A stretch of 64,000 nt of DNA from Yamagishiella unicocca (Eukaryota > Chlorophyta > Chlorophyceae > Chlamydomonadales > Volvocaceae): NCBI GenBank assembly GCA_003116995.1, contig BDSL01000009.1, positions 1,590,501 through 1,654,500 of the forward strand. Direction: 5' to 3'. The notes beneath the pieces are model-generated. The model was given only the letters and a program-made list of their open reading frames with translations, was not told the DNA's origin and made no database searches. The number at the start of each line of letters is the position of its first letter. The stretch's first letter is position 1. Below are positions 33,836 to 46,400 of this stretch, in pieces. The translations under genes were made by a program, and so were the position numbers.

Positions 33836-35009
33836 CAGCTGCAACTCTCCCCTGTGATTGGATTGAAATATGGGCAATAATTAGCTAAGCACAATTCGAT
33901 GTTTTATAAATACGGGTAGTGGTCTTCTGGATCGTGCCGTTCGCCGTGGGGTGGTGGAGTTTTGGGCCCTTCTGAGGGGCTTTGCTGGCTTGGGGCTTCC
34001 TCAGAAAGGCTGGGACGCAGTGGGGCCTCGGCATCCTTTCTTGCGGGTTGTCGCCAGTCGCCTTGTGTGCGGGGGACCGGCTGAGGTACTGGTGGATTCG
34101 TGATCGGCCCGGGTTGTCTTGGGGAGCGGGGTTCCCCGTGCTTCATACTTTCCGGCTCTATAGGCGTGTTGAGCCCTGCTAGGGGTCCGTGCCTTATGGG
34201 ATGAGAGGTGGCTGGTTCCGATGTTTGCATCGTTGCGGCGCTTCACTGGTTCGTCGGGTGCTGGGCTGTTAGGTTGGTTGGTGGCCAGTTCCTGATAGGG
34301 GAGCCTCTAGTGCAAATTCCCCCTGGGGTGCTGGCTGCTGCTCTGTGTGCCTACGGCCTGTCGATTTGGTGTTCTGGTGGTTTGCCTTTGTTCCGGTGCA
34401 GGTCGGTCTTTGTTTCCTCCGTCTTTTCAGTGTCAGGCGATGCGCCCGATGGTTCTACCTGTTGGTCTGGAACCCACTGTAACCGTTACAACAACAAAAT
34501 ATGATACGGTGTCTTGCCAAGGTTACAGGGACCCACTGGAAACTTTGTTTCCTTCCCTTTTCCGCATTGTTTTCGGCCACTTTGTAGAGATCGATCTACG
34601 GCACTGCACTTTCTTGCGTTTGGGACCCACTGTTGCTGCGAAGCACTTGCAATTGGGGCCGTACCGGTCTGAGGTTGAGTCGTGCTTGGGACCCAGTATC
34701 AAGCTTGTTTCATGATGTGTATCGCCTAGCTATTGTTTCGGCCTTTTTGTAGAGCTTCGTCCTCGACGGCACTGGTCGTCGGTGCGTTTGGGACCTATTG
34801 TGTCTTGGACGACGCTCTTGTATGGGGGACCTATTGTGGATTGGACGCTCTTGTATCGGTGTTCAGACTCTGTTATATTTCCTCGGTTGTTCGCTGGCTG
34901 TTGCTGTGGCGGTTGCGGCCAGTCGGTAGGGTAACATGTGGCTCTTGCTTTGCGGTGTCCGGTGTTCGGTGTTCTGAACTGGTTTACGTTGTGTTATTGT
35001 TGGTCTCCA
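33836..35009. other. Spacer between copies A and B, with SINE-like copy
   Basis: No convincing gene. It holds the SINE-like copy at 34236-34495 and several dispersed GGGACCCACTG/GGGACCTATTG motifs between 34530 and 34830 whose meaning is unknown. Confidence 0.4.
34236..34495 (-). mobile_element. SINE-like element, antisense copy
   Basis: Almost identical to 26557-26815 and a clear relative of 10008-10290. It ends on the plus strand in GGTCTGGAACCCACTGTAAC. It is located upstream of element copy B, as its twin is upstream of copy A. Confidence 0.65.
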
Positions 35010-35257
35010 GCATACGATTATGTATACCACACATTCTGCTGTTGGAATTAAAGATTGGGGAACCCTCGATAATGAAGGCCAGTATGGGGTGTACGGCATT
35101 GCACGCTGGTGGGGTCATTCTCGTAGGTCGTAGCTGATTTTGATATTATTTTACACTGTATACATCGCAGCCGCGTTGATGTTTTTAGCTGCGGGACGCT
35201 GCGTCTGTGCTGTGTAGTATAAGTGTTGTCGTTGTGCCCTCGGCACGAGCCTTCGTC

Positions 35258-38200
35258 ATGGTGCGGCTGGTTGGAACATTACAAGATAATAAAGGCATTC
35301 CGACTGTGCCGTCCATGCCCGGTGGCTTCGTGAGTATACCGTGTTGAGTTGTTTTTTGCCTGTAGAACTGTAGCCTGACCTCCCGTTCTCCTGTTGAGAT
35401 GCAGGTCGTGTGTATGAGGTGGATGAAGCAACAGCGACTTCGGAGCTGCGTCGTTTGCGTCCCTGGCCAAGCTCGTTCCGCAGCCATTCTGGCAGCATGG
35501 CGGTCGACCGGACAGTGCCCGCAACATGGTGGAGCCTGGGTGAGTTATGTCGTATGCGTTTGAAGGGCCACTCCCTTGTGTCAGGAAAGTTAAACGCTGC
35601 ATTTGTTGGACGATGGGAAGTTTGGTATGGAACGGATGCTAGCGAACGTGTAGTATTGGTGTTGGCTTGTTGTTGTCCTGGCAGATAATCATGCATTGAA
35701 TGTTGGTTCTCGCGCCCGCCGTCTGCATGTGCCGATTGTGTTCAGGTGCGGCCGCCGTCGCCATCTGTTGAGGCTATGGTGGACGTCACGGCTTGCGCTA
35801 CTGCACCTGCCTGCACCATCGACAACCCTACCGTTGCACCATGTCCTCCAGTCATGTTGGTGGACACCGGAAAGGTTAGTTGGTATGGTAGTTTGTATGC
35901 CTTAAAATGGCGTCCATCCTGAATTGTGAGGCTGGGTGTTATCTGTGGGTTAGGGAAGGGGCGGGGAGATGTGTGCATGTAATGGGTGAATGGCGCTGAG
36001 CTGCTAGCTTTGACGTTTACACGGTTCTGCAAAATTCTCATGTCGTACAGGCTTGCTTGGATGCCATACGATTCAAGACCATGAAACAGTCCACTGCGAA
36101 GGCCAAGTATTCAGCTGTGCACGGCGAGGGCAGCGGTATGCGTGTCCTTTTTCTGGAAGACAAAGCCTGGATTGGAGCTCGTCAATGGTCGGTGGCGGTG
36201 CCAGCTTCGAAGCTGGTCATGGTGAGTCCGTTTTGTGGAGGCTGATTGTTGCTTGGATTGAAAGATTATGGACTGGGGGATTTGGCATTGTTGCGATTGA
36301 AATCTGCAACAAGTGGTGATGGTTTCTTATCTTGTGCCGCAGCGTTACGTCCTGCTGAGGCAACAAGTCCAGCAACGAAGAAGCGACATGGAAACAGCAC
36401 AAATCGCTGCACATCAGTCACGATTGCTCCGGGACAAGAAGGCAGCGAAACGGGCACGGCTGGCAAGGTCTGCTGCCAGCGCTGCCAGGGGGCAGTCGGT
36501 GGCATGCAGCTCAGCAGGTTTCGCTGGAGATGATGTGGAGGTGATGGCGTCGGGTTCAATGGAGTTTGTGGCAGCCAGCAAATGGACACCAGCGCCACGG
36601 AAGAGTTCGTCAGTGTTGCCATCTCTATCGCCCCCGTCAGCAACGCAAGCGTCTCCGCCAGCGACCCCGATGTGGCTCCTGCCAAGAACGGCGCCACCAC
36701 ATCCATTGCCTCCACCGCCTCCACCACCCCCACCTCCACCACCAGCCCCACCTCCACCACCACCTCTGCCGCCAGGCCCTCTCCCCCCTCTCTTGCCAGC
36801 ACCTGCAGCAGCTGTTCCACCTGTTGGGATTCCCGACACTGTCCTTCGAGATGGTGGGGATAGCCCAGAGGATGCCATTAATCTCTGCCATTCGCAGCCG
36901 GATGGTGTGGTGTGTCCCCAAGCAGCGCTAGTGTCGGCTGCAGCCGGCCATTCATGCTGGGATGGAATTGGTCCTGCCACGGCAGCTGGTGACAGCAGCA
37001 GTATTGGCTTTGGGAGAGGGGCTTGGCACCATGCGGAGCACACTGGCAAGGGCCCGTTGCTTGCGAAAGTCAAGAATGCCATGCAGCAGGCATCCATGGC
37101 AGGCAGCAGTGCTGGAGCATCTGTTAATCACCCTGTTGGAGTTGGGCTATCTGGTGCATTCCCTGTTGTGGTTGCCAATCCTGGTGGTGGCCAGCATTTG
37201 CCAGCCAGCGGTGCAGTGATGCCAGCAGTCATGGATGATCGTGTTGGGGTAGGCCGGGTAACTACATACAGTGCCGACCCCATGCGGGCGAACTGGCAGA
37301 AGCTATTGGAGGTTACGATGAGTTCGGCACCCAGCGATGATGCATCACAGGCAATTGCAGCGGTTCTGCGGCGCCATGCAGAGGCTATGTTTTGGAACGC
37401 TGCTAATGGCCCTGTCGATGAGGGTAACACTGCAGCAGCAGATGCAGACAGCGACAGTGATGGCGAGCCAGCTGAAGGCATCCCGGCACCGGTGGCAGTT
37501 GCTGTTGAGAATTACGTGCAGGGCATGTCGGTGGCACGTGCCGGTGTAGCAGTGGACACTGTGGGTTCCGGTTCTGGCAGTAAATCCGATCCCGTTCGTG
37601 ACTTGCTCAGCAGGACTGCTATGCTGCCCAATGAAGTCGTTGTTGTGTCAGCTCATGGGGGTGCCACTACATCTCCTTTAACGCTGACAGGCGCCAATCG
37701 GCGAGTTGGAGAGCAGTTCTGTCAGGAGTCTATGCCGCCTGAGCTTATTGAGCGAGTGACACGGCTTGTGTGTCTGGCGCCCAGCCCTGGCGCTCTTGCC
37801 CACACCTCCATGCTGGCGGGTCCCCGGACCTCAATGGGAGTCCGGGGAGCCGGTCCACTTATGCGACAGATGGGTGCTGTGAACGTGGAGTCCTTGATCC
37901 AAAGTGGATGGGAGGCCGAGGTGCAGGCACGGCTCGGAGAACGCGGCTGGTCGGATGTAAAATGGGCTGACAGGTGAATTAGGCAGTGGGCTTCATTGTA
38001 GCACAGACATTGTCACTGACTCTGAACACAGCTTAACCCCGTTTGGATTGGTCCCCGTTTTCCATGCTTCAACGAGCAGGGTTGTATCACAGTGGATACA
38101 GCATAACCAAGCGTCTACCAGCATTGTCCTTGGGTGGCAAGCTGGGCGTGGCCTCGAGTATGTGTCCCTTCGAGCATTGCTTCTTCATCTTGCAGACCTC

Positions 38201-39312
38201 AAGGTAAGATGGTGTTATGTGCTGATACTGTAGTATTATAGCGACCTGCCATGCGTGGGGCTTTTGTTGAAGAAAGGTCGTCCATTAATGCCATGCGCAA
38301 AATCTGCAGGCGGTGCGGCTTGGTGAGGCTGTTGCTGGAGATCCGGGGGTGCGTCCACTTGATGTAACTGGCTACTGCGCATCGACGTCATTGCTATGTT
38401 TCTTGTCAGCCCTCAAGAATGTGTACCTGATTCGTGGATTCCAGATGGCGCCGCAAATTGGCTCTGCACTGCGTGGATTCATAACACGTATCCTCTGCTC
38501 CCGGGTGAGTGCCGTTTACATGCATGTGTTGTATCTGTAAGCTTGTGCCTCCCCTTGTATCGCTATAATAGATGTGCAACTGTATGCGTTAGCCATGTGC
38601 CGCTCTGGAGCCCGTGCTATTATGCTGATACAGAGCTGCACTTTCGTCCCTTGGTTCTGTTTCAGTACCCTCATGTTGTCAGGCATGCTCTGCCAATTCT
38701 GCCTCCGATGCTGCATGATATGCTGGGGCTACCAGAACTGGCCGTCCAGGCAGCATCATTGGACCCAATAATCGATGCGGGTTTACAGCTGCGTTTCAAC
38801 ATGAAGAAGGCGCTGGGGCGGCTAATAATTAACCAGATGTTTTTAGGGCGGCGAGCTGCACATGTTGTCCCCCTGACCATTGGGGACCTTTGCTTCAAGT
38901 TCTGTGCGCTGGAGGGGGGACAGCCTAATGGAGCATGGCGTCTGGAGATGGCGCTGAATTTCCCCAAGAGCAAAACGCTCAAGGAGAACTACCAGCACAT
39001 CACCGTTGTCTCCGAAGTCTACTCAGATGGCATGTCTTCCGAGGTGTGTGTGCTGCAATGCGGGTTTGTTGGGTGCAAGTATAGGCCCTTGTCCCTTGTC
39101 TGCTTTGGCTCATGTGCGCAAGGAAGACGTTACCCTGGCTCAATAATCATGTCATGTTGTACTCCCTACAGGCGTTCAATGCCAAGTATGAAGGAGATGC
39201 TGTTCTGCAGCAGCATCGCTTACTCTACATGCGGAACACGTTTGAGCATGCGTCTTGGCGTGACTGCCTGCGCTGCCCTGCGATGCAGCCTGGCGTCTTG
39301 GGGTTGCCAATC
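35258..39312 (+). pseudogene. Copy B of the recombinase element, open but truncated
   Basis: Nine exons with consistent phases and no stops: 35258-35329, 35405-35539, 35746-35874, 36051-36221, 36343-37973, 38080-38203, 38310-38504, 38666-39043 and 39172-39312. It shows the likely true N-terminus of the family (starting MVRLVGTLQDN). Then come a basic Lys/Arg/Ala segment probably forming a coiled coil (RRSDMETAQIAAHQSRLL, then KKAAKRARLARSAAS), a Pro-rich linker, and the recombinase core-binding exons. Exon 38666-39043 carries the box I arginine (GRRAAHVVPLTIGDL) and the lysine (FPKSKTLKEN). Homology stops at 39312, before HxxR, W and Y, so the enzyme cannot be active. Its coding frames are nonetheless undamaged, suggesting a recent truncation. 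Confidence 0.8.
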
Positions 39313-39973
39313 TGACGCACTAGCCCGTTGCGTGCGTTCGGTAGCGTTCGGGACCCACGGTTAAGTATGCGTTGCGTTGTGCGCGGCGATGGCGGCGTGT
39401 GTGCGGTTTTAGGACCCATGGTGTATGCTATGTGCGTCGCTGTGTGTAATGTTATTCGCAGTTGTTACAAAAGGCAATCTTCCAGTACACTTCGTGTGTG
39501 GCAATTTCGCGGCAGTTCAGCGCCACTCATATGTTTTGAATGGCATACATCAAAAGTATAAAGCTGGTATGTTTGTAAATGCGTGCGTGGTGTCAGTGCA
39601 TATGACGTTTTGATGGTGGGTTCTTCGCGCGTGTGGTGTCGTACAAGGCAATTTACAAGGACCCCCGATATGCTGTATTCGAGTTTCCGCTGCCATACGT
39701 TGCAAGGTATAGTGACCCAAGGTTTTGTCTTTCCCTGAATGTTAATGATAATTCGGTAGTGGACTAGTTGAAGTTAGCACCGGCAGTCGTTTCGTGGAGC
39801 AGCTTGGTCATCGAATCGATTGGCGCGAGTGGTTACTGGAAGTTGTGAGTGCTTTGTTTTAAAAATTTGGTATCATGCGTTGCTATGAGGGACGTTGAGT
39901 CGGTACTCCGGCGGCGCAGGAAGGCTGCCTGTTTTCTGCTTAGTCTTACCGGCTGCCCTGGTGCTAACTGCAG
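39313..39973. other. Junction between copies B and C
   Basis: No homology to the element interior and no convincing gene. GGACCCA-type motifs similar to those at 34530-34830 recur (39352, 39412), so this may be the 5' flank of copy C. Confidence 0.35.
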
Positions 39974-40473
39974 GCCATACTGGCAGACGGATGTCTCACA
40001 TAAGCTCCGTTGAGTGCGTGCCTGGCCAAGCTCGCGCTTCCCTGTTGCTGGCGAAGTGGCGGTCATCCGGCCAGTGTCCCAGAGCGGGTGGGCATGTGGT
40101 AAGTTCGAGCGCCCGTGTGTTGATTTCCTGTATTGTAGATATATGCTTGGTTAATGCGTTCGCTTATTTCAATACGTCGGCGTTGCGTCGATATTATTTC
40201 TTTTTGAAGGGAGGAAAATCTGTGCTGGTTAGTGGTGCTTGTTAATGTTGTGTAGTTGTAAGAAACATCACAGTTAGTTTACCCTAATTGCGGATTGTTG
40301 TCATGCAGAAATGTGGTTCAAGAAAGGTATCGCTCTGGCGTGGCCATCCCAGCGTGGTTGCGAGCAGCTTGTTCCTCAGTGATGCAAGGTGTGACACCTC
40401 AATTGTAGACGCTCAATTGTAATGTTGCCCTTGTTGCCTCTGTTGCCTTTGTGTCGCGCGCTCATCCGTGCAG

Positions 40474-43400
40474 GTGCCAAAGTCGATGCATTCAGTGGAA
40501 GATACGGTCGCGCCGCCCAGGTCAAGCCTTGGTGGCGGTGCTGCACTTGGTGCCGTGGTGGGGCAGTGTTCATCTCTGGACAGCTGCAGCGGCGGCGGAT
40601 CCAGTGTGAAGCCTTCTCCAGAGTGTGGGTCCACTGTCAGCAATGTGAGTAGGGTTGGGTGGGTATACAGTGCCTGCCAATATATAGTCTGCGAACATAG
40701 TAATCGGGTTTGGATGGGATGTGAGTTATCACTGCGGTGTGGGAGTGCGTCCATTGCATAGGTGGGGTACTCCTGTGATTGATTCATGGTCTTTGGTGGT
40801 GATGTGAAGTGGTTTCATTTCTGTCGCAGGGAGACTGTCCTTATGCATGTGGTTGATTGTGCTGTTTGTGTTTTGCATTGTAGGCTTCACGATGTGGATC
40901 CGGTCCGAAGTACATATCAAGAACAACCGCGCAAGCAAAGTACGTGGCCATCCATTCGAGGGATAGCTTTATGACTATCCTCAAGAAGCCTGGTGGCTTA
41001 TTCCAGGTTGCTGTGGCCGCCCACAAGATGTGCACTGTGAGTCTTTGGGGAAGTGTACAAATGGCTGTTGGGGAGCAGGATAAAGGCAATTGTTGACTCT
41101 GATAACAACATTCAGTTGCTAACTGTGTGTTTTATTGCCCGTGTTGCAGCGTTATCGGGTCCCCAATCCTGATGCGATGGCGCGTAAGGAACGTGAGGCG
41201 GCTGAGGAGGCGGAACGGCAAGTCAAGCACAAGCGTCTCATGGCGTGTCACGTAGAAGCAGCGGATAAGAAGCGTAAATTACAGAAGGCTGCCCGGGCAG
41301 CGAGGAAGGTGTCGGTGGCTTCCAAGAAGGCTGCTAAATCAGCTTGTTCGCCTATGGGTGCGGGCTCGTGTGCGGGGTTGGCTCCTGCAACATCCCTTGC
41401 ACCATCCCTGCGCATGTGCGGGCTCCCTACACAACGACCACCACCCCCTCCAGTGGCAGCTCGACTGTCAGTGCCCGTGTCTCCATCAGTGCCAGCAGTT
41501 GTGCTGGCAGAGCCAGTCAAGTCTCAGCCTTCAAGTATGGAAGTGGCATTTCCATCAGTGTTGGTGTCCCCGGTGCTAATTGCGCCGTTGGCAACAGCTC
41601 GATTACCACCACCGCCACCGCTGTCGTCTATGTCATCGCCACCACCCCCAGCACCGCCTCCACCCCTGCTGCTGTCTCAGCCAGATGTTTCATTATTTCC
41701 CAAGCAGCCGCTTCCTCCCGTGGCACCACCGAAGCCATGGCATGAGCAATGGTCAGCGTCCTGGGATTATGATCTGGGGTTGTTTGATGATGACAGTGTG
41801 CTTGGCTACAGCAAGGTATGGTGATGTTGCAAGCATAGTTTGTGGTGGACGTGTCTGCAGTGTGTTGAGAGAACTCACAGCATTATGCTTATCTATTGCA
41901 AGCGGGGCCTTAGTGGAACTCTAACGCTGTTTGTGGATCGAAAGTGCGACGACTTAGTACGTAACCCGCTCCCCTTGCCAATTGTTGTTTATTGCAGGAG
42001 AAAGCGTTGCAGAAGAGCAGTGTACACGATGTTCCCATTGAAGTATGCGCTGGTGGATTCTGGCTTGTAGAACGATATCTCACTCCAACTTTATTGAGAG
42101 CTTCTTGGTCGCGTGTACCTCTGCCTCCCTTGTCTTCACCTCCTATTCCACCTACGCCTCCACCTCCACCGCCACCCTTACCACCACCTCCACCCGCCCC
42201 ACCACCGGCGCCGCCACCTATTGTGTCAGCAGTACTCCCAGCACCTTCAGCACAGGACCCAGCTGTCTTGAACCCTGCTGGTGGGGACGGGAATTGTCCT
42301 GACGAGACGTGTGTACCTCTGCCTCCTTTGTCTTTACCTCCTCTTCCACCTACGCCTCCACCTCCACCGCCTCCCTTACCACCACCTCCACCGGCCCCCC
42401 CACCGCCGCCGCCACCTATTGTGTCAGCAGTACTCCCAGCACCTCCAGCACAGGACCCATCGGTTTTGAACCCTGCTGGTGGGGACGGGCAGTGTGCTGA
42501 CGAGGCAATAAATCTGTGCAATTCACAGCCGGACGGGTTGGGTGTTGGTCCACCAATTCAAGAGGCAGCTTATTCATCGTATGCATTGTTGGGTGGGATT
42601 GGTCCAGATCCTGCAGCCGTTGATTCAGGACACGGCTCACTTGGGCGAAGTGTTTGGCACCATGCCGAGCATACTGCGCGTGGCCCAATGCTGGCTGTAG
42701 TTGTAAATGCCAGCCAGGACGCAGATGCACAGCGCCAAGCTGCGTCAGGTTGCCGTCCAGTGGCAGCTGGTGTTGGTGGTGCATTTGCGCATCTTTACAG
42801 GGGCCAGCCTGCGTCTGAAAATGGTAACACAATGACTGCAGCCAGGATTGATGCGGGTGTCAAGGATGCTGGAGTTCAAAAGTCTGTGCATCATAATTCA
42901 GTCAGATCTGGTGTACCTGTTTGTGATTCTGATCACACGACTTGGCTGCAGCTCGTTGGATCCGCCATGGCTATGGCCCCCCGCAACCTTGTTTCACAGT
43001 CAATGGCGGAGGCAATTAGGCAGTATGCATCATCGAGTCATCGGGGAGCTGTATTGTGTGCTGCGGGCGACAATGCTGGAGACCTTGAGAATGGCAGCAG
43101 CAGTGGAAGTGATGATGATGTGTCTGAGGGTGCTACAGCACCTGGCAGTGCTGGCGCCGAGGATGTGGTGCAGGGTTTCGCCGTGGCTCAAGCTGGAGAG
43201 GCTGTTGTAGCCGACAGTGTGGCAGCTGACCCAGTGCGTCAGTTGTTGAACAAAGCTGATTTGCTTCCAGATGAGGTAGCTGCCATGGCAGCGTTTTCTG
43301 GAGCTACTTCGATTCCTACCTCAGTGCCTGGGGCTGTATGGCATCAAGGTCCTCAGTGTTGCCAGGATGCTGTTCCTTCCCAACTCTTTGAGAAAGTATC

Positions 43401-46400
43401 CAGACTTGTGCTACTTGCTCCCAACCCTGGTGTGCTGGCACGCCAGGCGATGATGGCTGGTCCCCGCACTTCGATGGGTGTGAGGGGTGCTGCCCCACTA
43501 ATGAGTCAAATGGGTCCTGTGGATGTTGAGTCCCTGCTGAGGGGTGGGTGGGAGATGGAGGTTCAAACCCGGCTTGGTCAACGTGGATTGAGTCAAGCCA
43601 AGTGGGCAGACAGGTGAATGGGGCATGTGTTCTAGCATAACGTGCTTATAGATGGTATGGGGGAGGGAGTGTAGATTCATGAGTGTTTACTGGCTGCCAT
43701 CTTGTGTGAACGTTCTAACTAACGTGCGTTGGTTGCCCTCAACCGTAATGTTTTTTGCAGGATCGTTTCAACCTGGATACATCAGAATCAGGCAAAGACG
43801 AGGATTGTCCTTGGTTGGAAAGCTGGGCGTGGGCTGGAGTACGAGTCCTGCAGAGCATTGCTGCTTCACCTTGCGGATCTGAAGGTGTGTGCAACAATAT
43901 GTATTGGGAACATGTTTACTGTACGTTGGAAGGCCTGTACTGTATGTAGATTGGGCACATGGTGTTTTAGTTGTCATTCTTCCCTCTAGTTTACCAATCG
44001 GTAGCCATACACATGGTCCTGGGTTAATGACCCAATGATTAGGCATTTTAACCAGGATATTGTTGGGACTCTGAATGTGTGTATGTTTCTGTACTGCCCC
44101 TTTGCCTTGGATTCTTGTAGGCAGTACGTGTTGGTGGTGCTGGAGCTGGTGGCTCTGTGGGGCCGGCACTTGATGTCACGGGCTATTGTGCATCGAGTAC
44201 ACTTGTGAACTTCCTGGCTGCATTGAAGAATGTTCACCTTATTCGGGGCTTCCGTATGGCCCCACAAGTTGGCCGTGCTCTACAGGCGTTCATCACTAGG
44301 GTCATATGTGCTAGGGTAAGGGTTGTTCCATCGTTTACTTTAGCAACCCCCTGCATTGATGTTCTATGTTTCCTAGTCCATGTTGGCAGGTATCCTGTAC
44401 CCTTCCTACCGCCAGTTCTGAAGTACATGCTGCAGTTGCCTGAAGGGCATGTTCTTCCCTTGTTTGTACCAGTACCCTAATGTTGTCAGGCATGCGTTAC
44501 CTATTCTTCCATCAATGCTCCAAGACATGCTTGGGCTACCAGAACTGGCTGTCCAGCCAGCTTCCCTGGACCCAGTAATTGATGCTGGTTATCAGCGGCA
44601 GTACAACATGAAGAAGGCGCTGGGGCGCGTAATACTCTATCTGATGTATCTTGGGCGGCGAGCTGCTCATGTTGTCCCCCTGACGATTGGCGATCTGAGC
44701 TTCAAGTATTGTAAGCTGGAGGCAGGACAGCCTAATGGAGCATGGCGCCTGGAGCTGGCTGTGAATTTCCCCAAGAGCAAGACTCTCAAGGAGAACTTCC
44801 AACACATTTCTGTTGTGTCTGAAGTATACACTGATGTCATGTCTTCCGAGGTGGGATTCCTGCAGTCTGTGTCTGCTGGGTGCTTGTTAGGTTATTGTCC
44901 CTGGTCTGATTTGATGTATGTGTGCAATGATGGTGTTCTTCCCTTACAGGTCTTCAATGCGAAGTATGAAGGCGATGCTGTGATGGAACTTCATCGCTGC
45001 CTATACATGAGGAACACGTTTGAGCATGCGTCTTGGCGTGATTGCCTGCGCTGTCCTGCAATGCAGCCTGGAGTCTTGGGGATGCCAATTATGTGCAAGC
45101 TCACGGACGCTGGTTACCCATCACATGAAGGCATCCCTCTTCGTGATGCCCAGGAGCATTTCGCACGAAGTGCGCATTCAGGTGGCTATCCAGGGCGAAC
45201 TGCGCACGGTAAGGGAGCTGGTGGTGTTGAGTTCAATGGTGTAATGTACTTGTGAAATGCGGTTGGCCTTGATTGCGGTGGACATAGTAATAAACTCCAC
45301 TGTTGCGTGACCTGTATTGAGGACCGACCCCTGTATCCAGTTTTGTACTCGTGATTTATGTGTATCTGTGATTTTGCTCCTAGTTGGTGTCGTCTGCATG
45401 AATGGCTTACCAGTGATCCAGTAAGCCTGCCAGAGGCACTAAGAAAGGAGAAGCTGTAGTAAATTCAACTGTAGTTTGCTAGCATTACCTCAAACCCGTG
45501 TCCTTGTGTTCCTTCTTGTTGTATTGTATTGATATGCAGGCTGCCGCAGTGGCAAGCTGCATTGCTTGATGATCAAGGCATTTGTTATTAACGGGGCCAT
45601 TTCGCAAGCGGACATGTTGCATGCCTGCAGTGTTATGGGCTGGGTGAACGACAGTCGCACTGTTGGGATCTATTTGCGGGATACCTGGGGCCAGATTCTA
45701 CAAGCTGGTCAATCATCCATAGTCGAATCTCCCACTGCTGAGGTGGCTACACGAACCCCAATGCCGGTGGAGTCCACCACCATCATCCAGGGCTTGTCAG
45801 CTGCAATGGAAGCAGCCATCAGTGCTGGTGTGGAGACTTCCCCCAGTGTGGTGGCTGTGTTGGCCCAGCCAATAGCAGACAGTCGTTTGAATTCGTCGAC
45901 CTGGAGGACGTTGCTCAGTCCCAGCACGGCCGATGTAATACGATGTCGTGCTGTGGCTTCATGGCGACTTATGGTAGCTTCAGCAGCCCAGGGGCCCACA
46001 TGCAGCCTACTGGAAGCAATGCAAGCTCGTGCCACGGGTGGCCATGCATCCTGTCGGCTATCTGTGTCTGGCCTACTCTTCAGGAATGCTGCTGATGTTG
46101 ATGGCATACAAGTACGACTGGTGCTGCAAGGTTCTGTGCTGGCAGCCATGGCGGCTGCAGTTCCATATCATGTGGATCTGGGGCTGCTTGATCGTGCATC
46201 TCGTGCGGTCAGGGGGAAGCCATCTGGTAGATTCAACGTGCGCACCGAGGTTTCACCTGACCTCCTGCCTCAAGTGCGTGCGGTTGTAGACAAGCTGAAG
46301 TCTGCTACGGCAGCTGCTGTCACTGAAGCGGCTCGTCAACGTAGCCATGTCGTGGGACCTGAGGCTCAGGTGGAGCTTCTTGCAACGAATACCATGCTCG

